A stretch of DNA of 64,000 bases from RUG191 sp045642225 (GTDB lineage: Bacteria; Bacillota; Clostridia; Lachnospirales; Lachnospiraceae). The position numbers and the translations under genes were made by a program. This document shows, in pieces, positions 8,489 through 16,298 of this stretch; position 1 is the stretch's first letter; every line of letters starts with the position of its first letter. The stretch is from the NCBI GenBank assembly GCA_045642225.1, contig JAZUIN010000024.1:62001-126000 (forward strand), in the 5' to 3' direction. Under the pieces are notes generated by a model. It had not been told where the DNA came from. It did not search any database and was given only the letters and a program-made list of their open reading frames with translations.

Positions 8489-9643
8489 TTAATTCTCTAA
8501 TAGTTCGTCTGCTAATATATCAATAGATGCTAATGTATCCTCGTTCATAGCTGACTTGATCGTAACAACCTCGTTGCAAATTGTAATATCTTTGCAACCT
8601 TCCAATCTTGCTTTAATGTTTCTTGCCGCTATAGGCGCCCAAGTACCATTTTCGATAATAGCAATCTTACGGTTTTGATATTTTCTCTCTACTAAGTCAT
8701 CTATAAAATGTCTCATAAATGGGAATATATCTCCGTTATATGTAGTTGTTGCAAGAACAAGCCTATCATGTCTAAATGCATCCTCAACACATTCTGCCAT
8801 ATCATCTCTCGCAAGATCAGCAATTACAACTCTTTCACAACCTTTATCTTCTAAACGCTTCTTTAGAGTTTCAGCTGCTTTTTTTGTATTACCATATACA
8901 GATGTGTATGCAATAAATACCCCTTTTGTCTCGGCTTTATACGATGACCAAGTATCATATTGCTCAATATAATGCTCTAAATTCTCTGTTAGAATTGGAC
9001 CATGTAACGGACATATTTTTTCTATTTCAAGACTTGCTACGGTCTTTAGAAGTTTCTGTACCATTGTGCCATACATTCCAACTATTCCAATATAATATCT
9101 TCTAGCTTCACAATCCCAAGGTTCATCAACATCTAATGCTCCAAACTTGCCAAACCCATCAGCAGAGAACAAAACTTTATCCTTTGAATCATATGTAACC
9201 ATAACCTCTGGCCAATGAACCATTGGTGCAAATACAAAGGTAAGAGTATGACTACCTAGCTCTAATACACCCTTGTCTTCTACAACAAGCTTGTTAATAT
9301 CTCCTAATGCATAAAACTGCTGCATATAAGTAAATGTCTTGTCATTACCAACAATAACTGCATCTGGATACTTTTCAACAAATGCTTTAATATTTGCTGA
9401 ATGGTCTGGTTCCATATGTTGAACAACTAGATAATCTGGTTTTCTATCACCAATTACCTCAGCAATATTCTCTAACCATTCATCGCCGAAACGAACCTCA
9501 ACGGTATCCATAACGGCAATTTTTTCGTCTAATATTACATATGAATTATAAGCCATTCCATTTGGCACATCGTATTGTCCCTCAAACAAATCTATCTCAT
9601 GATCATTTACACCAACATATTTAATATCAGTTGTTATTACCAT
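8489..9643 (-). CDS. fprA: flavodiiron protein (A-type flavoprotein, O2/NO reductase)
   Basis: 384 residues. Reduces O2 to water or NO to N2O in anaerobes, taking electrons from rubredoxin. The N-terminal metallo-beta-lactamase-like domain carries the diiron ligands: HMEPDH (H-x-E-x-D-H), a His in PMVHWPE, an Asp in FSADGFG and a His in CPLHGP. The C-terminal flavodoxin domain begins FIAYTSVYGNTKKAAE (FMN phosphate loop). It starts with ATG after AAAGGAG and is separated from the upstream rubrerythrin gene by a terminator hairpin. It leads the series fprA-copA-metF-activation gene-metH. The rubredoxin-containing proteins upstream are plausible redox partners. Confidence 0.95.
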   Translation of the reverse strand: MVITTDIKYVGVNDHEIDLFEGQYDVPNGMAYNSYVILDEKIAVMDTVEVRFGDEWLENIAEVIGDRKPDYLVVQHMEPDHSANIKAFVEKYPDAVIVGNDKTFTYMQQFYALGDINKLVVEDKGVLELGSHTLTFVFAPMVHWPEVMVTYDSKDKVLFSADGFGKFGALDVDEPWDCEARRYYIGIVGMYGTMVQKLLKTVASLEIEKICPLHGPILTENLEHYIEQYDTWSSYKAETKGVFIAYTSVYGNTKKAAETLKKRLEDKGCERVVIADLARDDMAECVEDAFRHDRLVLATTTYNGDIFPFMRHFIDDLVERKYQNRKIAIIENGTWAPIAARNIKARLEGCKDITICNEVVTIKSAMNEDTLASIDILADELLEN

Positions 9644-9671
9644 ACTAATTTCTCCTTTCTATTTAAATAAA

Positions 9672-9700
9672 AGAGGATATCCCTTAACGAGCTATCCTCT
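9672..9700 (-). terminator. terminator or attenuator between rubrerythrin gene and fprA
   Basis: Arms AGAGGATA (9672-9679) and TATCCTCT (9693-9700), followed on the minus strand by TTTTATTT. It ends the rubrerythrin transcript. A possible TATAAA -10 box lies upstream of it, so it could also act as an attenuator in an fprA leader. Confidence 0.75.
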
Positions 9701-9739
9701 AAACACAAATCTCTTTATAAAACAAAAGATAAACAATAT

Positions 9740-10327
9740 TTAACCAAAATATCTCTTAAGCATTCCTTCGAGTGCTTTACCATGTCTAGCCTCGTCTCTA
9801 GCCATCTCATGAATTGTATCATGTAACGCATCCAAGTTATTCTTCTTACAGCAATCTGCAAGATCTACCTTACCTTGTGTTGCACCAAATTCACAGTCTA
9901 CTCTCCATGCCAAATTATCTTTAGTTGTCGCCTTCATATTAGGCTCTAAATCTTCACCTAATAATTCAGCAAATTTAGCAGCATGTTCTGCTTCTTCGTA
10001 AGCAGCTTTCTCCCAATATAAACCAATCTCAGGATATCCTTCACGATGAGCAATTCTAGCCATACATAGATACATACCAACTTCCGAACACTCACCTTGG
10101 AAATTAGCCATTAATTGTTCAAAAATATATTTCTTATCTTCTGCACTAATTGCATCATTATTCTTTACAGTCTTAGCATAAACTCCGTATTCATGCTCTG
10201 CTGCTAATGTCATCTCGCCTTCAACTTCCTTAAACTTGTCAGCTCCTACATGACATACTGGACATTCTTCTGGCGCAGAATCTCCTTCATGAACATAACC
10301 ACATACACTACATACAAACTTTGACAT
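9740..10327 (-). CDS. reverse rubrerythrin (N-terminal rubredoxin, C-terminal diiron domain)
   Basis: 195 residues. A peroxide and oxygen reductase of anaerobes. The rubredoxin Fe(Cys)4 domain is at the N-terminus (FVCSVCGYVHEG and EECPVCHVG, residues 4-28), the opposite order to classical rubrerythrin. The ferritin-like domain follows, with Glu and ExxH ligands (YEEAEHAAKF and ARDEARHGKALEG). The ATG follows GGAGG. It lies 72 bases downstream of the larger rubrerythrin fusion, and that gap holds an ATGTAT-n10-ATACAT inverted repeat and a TATAAT box. It ends at its own terminator. Confidence 0.93.
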   Translation of the reverse strand: MSKFVCSVCGYVHEGDSAPEECPVCHVGADKFKEVEGEMTLAAEHEYGVYAKTVKNNDAISAEDKKYIFEQLMANFQGECSEVGMYLCMARIAHREGYPEIGLYWEKAAYEEAEHAAKFAELLGEDLEPNMKATTKDNLAWRVDCEFGATQGKVDLADCCKKNNLDALHDTIHEMARDEARHGKALEGMLKRYFG

Positions 10328-10348
10328 TGTTATTTCCTCCTTGAACTA

Positions 10349-10370
10349 TTATGTATCATATATTATATAC
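10349..10370. promoter_or_regulatory. possible operator before the reverse rubrerythrin gene
   Basis: A 6-bp inverted repeat, ATGTAT-n10-ATACAT, overlaps a TATAAT-like box 22-43 bases upstream of the ATG. AT-rich palindromes are common by chance in such DNA. It does not match the PerR consensus well. Confidence 0.25.
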
Positions 10371-10399
10371 ATTTTCTGCAAATATTTCATTAACGAATT

Positions 10400-11581
10400 C
10401 TAATAATTCTCTTTCTTAACTTCAAAATATGCTTGTGAATGCTTACATACTGGACATTCATCTGGAGCTTCAACACCAACCACAACATGTCCACAGTTTC
10501 GACATTCCCACATTGTCACACCACTCTTCTTGAAAACTTCCATCTCTTCAATATTTTTAAGCAACGCACGATATCTTTCTTCATGCATTTTCTCAATCGC
10601 AGCAACACCTCTAAATTGTTCTGCTAATTCCATAAAGCCTTCTTCTTCAGCATCTTTTGCCATTCTATCATACATATCTGTCCACTCTGCATTTTCACCC
10701 TCTGCTGCATGAAGAAGATTTGTTGGCGTATCATCTAATTCTCCTAACGCTTTAAACCAAAGCTTAGCATGTTCTTTTTCATTATTAGCAGTCTCTAAAA
10801 ACAATGCTGCGATTTGCTCATATCCAGCCTTCTTTGCTACAGACGCAAAATATGTATATTTATTTCTTGCTTGGGATTCACCTGCAAAAGCTTCCCATAA
10901 ATTCTTCTCTGTTTTTGTTCCTTCGTATATGTTTTTTCCCATTGTATTACCTCCTCTAGTCTCTGTTACTTTCTCAAAATCGGATGCTGGATGTTTGCAT
11001 ATCGGACAAATATAATCCTCTGGTATTTCCTCTCCAACATATTCAAAGCCACAAATTCTACAACGCCAAATAGTTTGTCCGTTGTCAGTCTTTCCTACCT
11101 TCTGTGGCTTTGGTTTAATATTCTCCATATAATACTCATATGTTACAGATGGCATATCACTCAACACTTCCATATCTGTAACTTCACCAATAAACATAGT
11201 ATGTGAGCCCAAATCTGATGTCAAAGTAACCTTTACTGATATATATGCATTGGTTCCCTTTGTGATATAGTAAATGTTATTGCTCCCCTTCTTGCAATCC
11301 TTATAGTCTTCAAACTTATCTACATCTTTCCCACTTTGGAAACCAAAATGCTTAAACAAATCAAACGTTACGTCTTTGGCAATTATCGAGATATTAAATT
11401 CTCTTGTCTTCATTATCATATCATGTGTATAATTTGCCTTATTTACACAGACGCTAATCTGATTAGGCGTTGCCGCCGCTTGAATAGCTGTATTAATAAT
11501 ACATCCATTATCTTTCTCTCCGGCTCTCGCCGTCAATACAAATAAACCATAACTTAGTTTATACATAGCTTTCTTATCCAT
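10400..11581 (-). CDS. flavin reductase-rubredoxin-rubrerythrin-rubredoxin fusion
   Basis: 393 residues with four modules. Residues 1-155 resemble flavin reductase-like FMN-binding proteins (LFVLTARAGEKDNGCIINTAIQ). About 169-205 is a rubredoxin (CRICG and CPICK). About 214-350 is the rubrerythrin diiron domain (FAGESQARNKY, NNEKEHAK, EKMHEERY). About 357-388 is a second rubredoxin (CRNCG and CPVCK). A flavin-to-rubredoxin-to-diiron electron path for peroxide reduction in one chain is the likely role (inference from domains). The flavin/rubredoxin half alone is the known high-molecular-weight rubredoxin that feeds flavodiiron proteins. Met214 has its own ribosome site. Confidence 0.9.
   Translation of the reverse strand: MDKKAMYKLSYGLFVLTARAGEKDNGCIINTAIQAAATPNQISVCVNKANYTHDMIMKTREFNISIIAKDVTFDLFKHFGFQSGKDVDKFEDYKDCKKGSNNIYYITKGTNAYISVKVTLTSDLGSHTMFIGEVTDMEVLSDMPSVTYEYYMENIKPKPQKVGKTDNGQTIWRCRICGFEYVGEEIPEDYICPICKHPASDFEKVTETRGGNTMGKNIYEGTKTEKNLWEAFAGESQARNKYTYFASVAKKAGYEQIAALFLETANNEKEHAKLWFKALGELDDTPTNLLHAAEGENAEWTDMYDRMAKDAEEEGFMELAEQFRGVAAIEKMHEERYRALLKNIEEMEVFKKSGVTMWECRNCGHVVVGVEAPDECPVCKHSQAYFEVKKENY
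10940..10957 (-). promoter_or_regulatory. internal ribosome site and ATG for free rubrerythrin
   Basis: In frame inside the fusion gene, AGAGGAGG (10957-10950) lies 7 bases before ATG at 10942. It would give residues 214-393, a 180-residue classical rubrerythrin starting MGKNIYEGTKTEKNL. This is the normal size and start of a stand-alone rubrerythrin. Confidence 0.6.
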
Positions 11582-11752
11582 TTAACATTCTCCTTTCAAT
11601 ATAGGTTCTCGCTGCTTTCGCAAGTACCACTAAAAAGAATATCAAATTCAAGAAGTTTGAAATCCCCAACGCTTCACACGTAAAACATAATAATGGTCTT
11701 CTATTGTAAAATTAATTTTAGCTTCCTTATACTATAAATATTTCTGTTAATT

Positions 11753-13426
11753 CTATTCTTCAAACTCAATAATAATCTTCTCAACCTGAGGTCTCAACTC
11801 GATAAATACTTGTGCAATATCTGGATCAAAATGACTTCCCTTCGAGTCTTCAATTATCTCATAGGCTTCATCTAACGAGAATGCATCCTTGTATTGTCTC
11901 TTAGATATTAGAGCATCGAATACATCCGCAACTGCCATAATTCTTGCAGAAATTGGAATTTCTTCGCCCTTCAATCCACTTGGATATCCATTTCCATCCC
12001 ACTTCTCATGGTGGAACATAGCCATTCTTTTGGCTTCACTTAAATAATCATTATTTCCTACTTCCATCAAGATCTCATCAATCATCTTACTACCGATTTC
12101 TGAGTGAGTCTTAATGATCTCAAACTCATCGTCTGTTAACCTAGCTGGCTTTTGTAAGATTATATCCGAGATTGCAATTTTACCAATATCGTGAAGGGCT
12201 GCAGCAGAAACCATTCGAGCTGCATTTTCCTCATTCAACTCATCAGCATACATTCCACGAGCTAACAACTCATCAACTAGAACTCTAACATATTCTGTCG
12301 TTCTTTTAACATGTTGACCAGTCATGTCATCACGCATTTCAATCATATTAGCAAATGAATACAAAACCTGATGCTGAATACGCTCTATCTCATTAGCTTT
12401 AAGTGCCACTTCATCTTTGAGTTCACCTGCATAATGAACAAGCTCTGTGACATCAGAAAATACCATTGTAAAACCGTAGAATTTTCTGCGATTATATACT
12501 TTATTAGTCTGAAGCTTATAGGTTCGACCATTTCGCTCATATTGCTCGACTGTAAATCGACACATATCCATTAAGAATCCATAGTCACCATCAAAACTAA
12601 TATCACCAAATAAGGCTTCCGCCTTCTTGTTCATATACAATAACTGCATATCCTTATCAAGAATAACTACAGCATCTGTCAAGTCAGATAAAAGCTTATC
12701 TTGAGCAACCTCTAAGGTGTCAAATAAGTGAACTCGAACAACCAAGAAATATGCTACCAAAGTTGAGCCCGCTATGAATAGTGGTGTCCAGTCATATATT
12801 CCTGAAATGCCCGTAGCCATAAAGAAATATCCTAATGCAGGAAGCATAGCACAAATTATAATATGTATTGCACCCCATCGCTCTTTTGATTTCTTATTTT
12901 CAACGAAATGCTTAATACAAATTACAACTATTGCAATTACATAAATTGCACTTAACGCTCTATTAACATAATTAACTGGCCCCGGTGTTGAAATAATTCT
13001 ACCAATTCCATTCGTTCTAACATATTCTAAAGATGTGTATATAAGATTATTCTTATCACAAGACATTTCTATGATTAGTACGACAAAATTAAGTCCAAGT
13101 AGCGAATACGTAATAATTCCTTCCGCCCTTTTTCTAAAGAAGAGCAAAACAAAAATAAGCAAAAACCACTCTGTAAAACAATTTCCAATAAAGCTTATTT
13201 TTCTACCTACAATTGCTTCTTGAATGTTTACAGAATTTATCTCAAACATATTTCCCATGACAATAAAGCCTGCAAACAGCATCACCATGATAAATACGAA
13301 TTGCTCTTTCGAAGAAGTATTCTTTCCCAAATATAGACACATAAAAAATAGTAGCGTCATTGTAGCAATATAAATAACATTTAACCCTGTTAGTGTCATC
13401 CCCCAACTCCTTTGAAATCCGAACAA
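11753..13426 (-). CDS. membrane PAS-HD-GYP phosphodiesterase
   Basis: 557 residues. The N-terminal 225 hold about seven hydrophobic spans, like the 7TM sensor regions of some histidine kinases. A PAS-like domain follows (about 235-345, VVILDKDMQLLYMN). The C-terminal HD-GYP domain has LHDIGKIAI and HHEKWDGNGYPSGLKG, so the HD pair and the GYP signature are intact and cyclic-di-GMP hydrolysis is expected. An extended -10 element (TGATATACT) lies in the 57 bases upstream and is repeated before the next gene. Signal and target are not evident. Confidence 0.9.
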   Translation of the reverse strand: MFGFQRSWGMTLTGLNVIYIATMTLLFFMCLYLGKNTSSKEQFVFIMVMLFAGFIVMGNMFEINSVNIQEAIVGRKISFIGNCFTEWFLLIFVLLFFRKRAEGIITYSLLGLNFVVLIIEMSCDKNNLIYTSLEYVRTNGIGRIISTPGPVNYVNRALSAIYVIAIVVICIKHFVENKKSKERWGAIHIIICAMLPALGYFFMATGISGIYDWTPLFIAGSTLVAYFLVVRVHLFDTLEVAQDKLLSDLTDAVVILDKDMQLLYMNKKAEALFGDISFDGDYGFLMDMCRFTVEQYERNGRTYKLQTNKVYNRRKFYGFTMVFSDVTELVHYAGELKDEVALKANEIERIQHQVLYSFANMIEMRDDMTGQHVKRTTEYVRVLVDELLARGMYADELNEENAARMVSAAALHDIGKIAISDIILQKPARLTDDEFEIIKTHSEIGSKMIDEILMEVGNNDYLSEAKRMAMFHHEKWDGNGYPSGLKGEEIPISARIMAVADVFDALISKRQYKDAFSLDEAYEIIEDSKGSHFDPDIAQVFIELRPQVEKIIIEFEE

Positions 13427-13483
13427 AAATATTACAGATAGTATATCATAATTTTTTTATAAAAAATAGGGCAAGATAATCAT

Positions 13484-13924
13484 TTACATTTCACTTATTA
13501 ATCTATTCAACTCTTCCTTTAGGTATTCATACCTTAATCGTTTCTCTTCCTTTGCAAAATGAGCGTCACGACTTTGGATTGGGTTATTCTCATAAGACAA
13601 AACCTCGTCACAAAACTGCTCGCTCGTAAGGTCAAATACCCTATCACCAACCACATTGTAGCAATGATAATTTCCACCACTTCTTAGAATTCCATACACC
13701 TCTCCGCCGAAGATATCCTGTGCAAGAAATGCTGTAATAGAGCACTGTCCCATTGTCATATTCTCTTTCGTCCACTTGTCTCTCATTCTAGGTGCACAAG
13801 TATCAGCACACCAAATATTTGATAGTAGATCATATAAATGTTTTGGATCTTTTATCTTTTTGTACTCTTCATTTACCGCAGGAACGTCTGCAGTTTGCCA
13901 ACCGTAAAATTTATATTCTTTCAT
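13484..13924 (-). CDS. YunG-like protein of unknown function
   Basis: 146 residues from the ATG at 13924, which has AGAGGTG six bases upstream. An in-frame GTG three codons earlier lies inside that ribosome site and is less likely. Seen: GQCSITAFLAQDIFGGE (about 75-91), YHCYN and FDLTSEQF. Together these give a Cys, His, Asp order like the YunG family of small papain-fold-like proteins. No activity is assigned. It has its own extended -10 promoter and a structured leader of about 100 bases. Confidence 0.65.
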   Translation of the reverse strand: MKEYKFYGWQTADVPAVNEEYKKIKDPKHLYDLLSNIWCADTCAPRMRDKWTKENMTMGQCSITAFLAQDIFGGEVYGILRSGGNYHCYNVVGDRVFDLTSEQFCDEVLSYENNPIQSRDAHFAKEEKRLRYEYLKEELNRLISEM

Positions 13925-14026
13925 TGATTGCACCTCTATAAATTAAATAAGGGAGCACATAGCTCCCTTGAGTTTAAAATCTTCCACTTTATGGTAGGAA
14001 CTCTCCCGAAGATAGTTTCCTATTCT
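13925..14026 (-). ncRNA. structured leader of the YunG-like gene, unassigned
   Basis: From the predicted start near 14026 the transcript forms a stem AGGAAACT/AGTTCCT around a UUCG-type loop (about 13999-14024). Then comes a short CCA/TGG hairpin, then a terminator-like stem AAGGGAGC/GCTCCCTT (13949-13969) followed by ATTTAATTT and the ribosome site. This layout is like an attenuator or small riboswitch. It did not match any riboswitch class that I could recall. Confidence 0.35.
13949..13969 (-). terminator. terminator-like hairpin in YunG leader
   Basis: Perfect 8-bp stem AAGGGAGC/GCTCCCTT with a 5-base loop. On the minus strand it is followed by ATTTAATTT, only 25 bases before the ATG at 13924. 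The T-run is weak, so attenuation is uncertain. Confidence 0.5.
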
Positions 14027-14032
14027 AAAGAT

Positions 14033-14060
14033 AGTATATCATGATTTCTTCAAAATACAA
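14033..14060 (-). promoter_or_regulatory. extended -10 promoter of YunG-like gene
   Basis: TTGTAT (14060-14055), 16-base spacer, TATACT (14038-14033) preceded by TGA. The 14-mer ATGATATACTATCT is repeated just upstream of the HD-GYP gene near 13436-13450. Confidence 0.55.
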
Positions 14061-14383
14061 GTCCTATCTAAGCTGCATACTATAACATTATTATATGACA
14101 CAAATAACATATTTGTTGTTACATCCAACTTTAGTTTTAATTAATATTTGTTTTTACTTATAGGTGGGCAAACATACCTGTAGCCAAATTGTAGCCAAGG
14201 AGTATATTTCTCCTTGGTTATTTTTAATTTTGCACACAAAAGTAGAATCCCATCGCAAATAATCCTTATTAAATATATTCCAATTAATACTATTTATCTT
14301 ATTTTTTTTGATAAACCATTCGATATACAATCATCTATATACCTCTGAACAACCACAACTTATAGCACATACATTACTCCGTC
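14061..14383. other. non-coding stretch between YunG-like gene and frameshifted regulator
   Basis: AT-rich with no credible gene on either strand. It holds a direct repeat (TGTAGCCAA at about 14180 and again at about 14190), an orphan plus-strand terminator right after it, and a 13-bp inverted repeat at its right end. It could be the scar of an excised or decayed element, but no integrase remnant was recognised. Confidence 0.4.
14195..14231 (+). terminator. orphan plus-strand terminator
   Basis: CCAAGGAG (14195-14202) and CTCCTTGG (14210-14217) form an 8-bp stem followed by TTATTTTTAATTTT. No plus-strand gene ends here, so it may mark a lost gene or an unannotated short RNA. Confidence 0.6.
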
Positions 14384-14414
14384 ATAATTCGCTCATTATA
14401 AATGAGCGAATTAT
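14384..14414. repeat. 13-bp inverted repeat abutting the stop of the frameshifted regulator
   Basis: ATAATTCGCTCAT (14384-14396) and its exact complement (14402-14414) with a 5-base loop. The same 13-mer recurs inside the gene at 14623-14635, and an 11-base part at 14602-14612. It has no T-run, so it is not a typical terminator. An operator for the nearby winged-helix protein is possible. Confidence 0.55.
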
Positions 14415-15792
14415 CTAAATTTTTACATATACATTTCCCTTAGTAGTTCGTGTACCTTTTATCATTCCTAAATCGCATAATAACTTCAAATATCTTCTTA
14501 CCTGTGCCTCTGATTTTCCTGTGATTTCCATACCTTTTGCAGTAGTAATCTCTTCATTTCCCTTTAAATAATTTATTATTTTTATAATTGGTTCTTTCTT
14601 TAATTCGCTCATTTTTTTGCTCATAATTCGCTCATCAGAAATGATTGAATCGACTTTTTCTTTTGCTGATAACAATTCTAAATATCTGTCACAAGCCTTG
14701 CATAGCACCATTATTCCAGATTCATTAATTTCATACTCTGGCAATGGACCATCATACGTTTCGCATGCTTCTTTAATCTTCTCAAAGCCCCTTCCCCAAG
14801 CCTCAATCATACCACTTTTGAAGAAAACATTAGCAAGTTTTGGATTATATGGCTTAGAAGAATGTTTCATGAACAGCTTATCTGTAGAATCCAAATTTGA
14901 TGGCATTTCTCCATCATTCCAAATATATATTTTGTCCTCATAAACACTAATTTGAATAGGGTTACAACTACTATAATCTTTATGAACAACAGCATTCAGC
15001 AAAATTTCTCGAAATGCATCTATATGAAACATAAACTGCTCTACTCTCTGAATTCCTTCATATGAAATCAAAGCCTTTAAATACTTTGTGTAGACCAAAT
15101 CAACTGTCTTGTCCACCTGCTCTACTAGTGGTCCATGTACCTCATCCTGATACACCAAATCTGAATCAGATTTCCCAAAATAGCCGATCTTAATATAAGA
15201 ACCTGTTACCCATTTTTCTGGATCTTTATAAAATGCAAGCATCGCCGCTCTAATCAAATATCCATCTTCATCAATTAGATGCAAATTATCCATCAGAATA
15301 GAATCCTGTACGCTTACTTCTTCCTTTGTAAGTCTACCTCTTTTAACGGCCTTGTCCTTAAACAACTGTATTGCATCCGATTTTAAATCCGCCACAGTAA
15401 ATTTAGGTAAAGGTACTCCATCCCATGTTCTACCCTGAGTTTTTAACAATGTCCTTTCCAGTAATTTCACGCATAGTACTTCCAGAACGATAATAATATT
15501 TTCCACGTAAACTAATTAAAGATGGGTACTTATCAACTACAATCTGCAAATACTCCATTTCATCTTTATATAAAAGGTTGACATCCGCAATAATTCCCAT
15601 TGTATCTGTAATTTTATTAGGGATTCTCTCCAATAAGTCTTTTGCGTTGTCAATTCCAACAATATTCCCATCATCGTCAGCACCTATATATATTATTCCA
15701 CCATAAGCATTTGCATATCCACAAATCCATTTTAAATATTCATCTTGCCAAGATTCTTTCCACTCTATTGATTGATGTTCTTTTTCCTGCAT
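14415..15792 (-). pseudogene. AlbA_2/ATPase-type transcriptional regulator, frameshifted
   Basis: Two overlapping frames together make one known layout of about 450 residues. 15792-15430 encodes the AlbA_2 (divergent AAA-4) N-terminus (IEWKESWQ, YANAYGGIIYIGADDDG, YYRSGSTMREITGKD). 15506-14415 continues with QGRTWDGVPLP, a GHKL-like ATPase part (LNAVVHKDYSS, IYIWNDGEMP) and a C-terminal winged helix. The switch needs one base less near 15440-15444, a run of five A on the minus strand, after which GKD would read on into LLKTQGRTWDG. A real inactivating indel, a sequencing error in the homopolymer, or programmed shifting are all possible. The second frame's nominal first ATG lies inside the shifted part, so it is not a real start. 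Confidence 0.75.
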
Positions 15793-15867
15793 ATAATCAC
15801 CAACTTTCTTGATTACCTTTTATCTAAAACATACTCTTTCGTATTTGTTAAAAAATATACTTATTTT

Positions 15868-15896
15868 ATTATATATACTATACCAACATATATCAA
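15868..15896 (-). promoter_or_regulatory. promoter of the AlbA_2 regulator gene
   Basis: TTGATA (15896-15891), 17-base spacer, TATAAT (15873-15868). Predicted start near 15861, about 70 bases before the ATG at 15792. The promoter is intact although the gene is frameshifted. Confidence 0.7.
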
Positions 15897-15959
15897 CGGC
15901 AATAATATTTAATTAAAAACATATAACATTTGATTAATAGCGATATTTTTATATCAAAT

Positions 15960-16215
15960 AATCAAAAAGAAAAACGAACACGGCCTTTTCCAACACTTCT
16001 TGACGACAAAACGACGACACCTCGTATTTCACCCATCTCCCAAATCGCATATTTACACACAAAAAAGGGTTCCAAGGAAAACCTCGGAAGTAAGCAAGCG
16101 CACCTCCATTCTGCTTCGCTTCATGTCGGTCACGGCATTCGCTAAATGCCTAAGCAACAAAAGCCCATTCTTAACTGCTTCGCAGTTATTTCATCGCGGC
16201 AGTCGCCGCTTATAA
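15960..16215. other. hairpin-rich non-coding patch downstream of tuf
   Basis: The stretch 15793-16298 holds no credible gene. Its left third is AT-rich with the promoter above. From about 15980 base composition becomes visibly richer in GC. Three compact inverted repeats sit in a row: GGCATTCGCTAAATGCC (about 16133-16149), AACTGCTTCGCAGTT (about 16173-16187) and GCGGCAGTCGCCGC (about 16196-16209). It may be a structured RNA, a repeat element or a decayed gene. Short open frames in it have no recognisable product. Confidence 0.4.
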
Positions 16216-16228
16216 ATAAGCATAAAAA

Positions 16229-16259
16229 AGCCCGAGAGAGAATAAATTCTCCTCGGGCT
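16229..16259 (-). terminator. terminator of tuf
   Basis: Arms 16229-16241 and 16248-16259 (AGCCCGAG core) followed on the minus strand by TTTTTTATG. It lies about 40 bases after the tuf stop and ends the str cluster. Confidence 0.9.
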
Positions 16260-16298
16260 TATTATGCTTATTTAAGCTTCTCGTTGCTTACGCGCAGA

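Noticed and set aside
9644..9739. SAM or cobalamin riboswitch leading the fprA-to-metH series
   Set aside because: Only a terminator hairpin fits in 96 bases. No riboswitch core was found.
10328..10399. PerR box before the rubrerythrin gene
   Set aside because: The inverted repeat does not match the PerR consensus closely enough.
13925..14026. Known riboswitch (purine, glycine, preQ1, c-di-GMP, guanidine)
   Set aside because: Core consensus sequences of these classes were not found in the leader.
14161..14231. Integrase 3' end or attachment site
   Set aside because: The TGTAGCCAA repeat resembles some element junctions, but no integrase frame or tRNA target is present.
16000..16215. Short plus-strand open frames next to tuf
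   Set aside because: Frames of about 70 codons overlap each other, have no ribosome site and resemble no protein. The palindromes explain the composition better.
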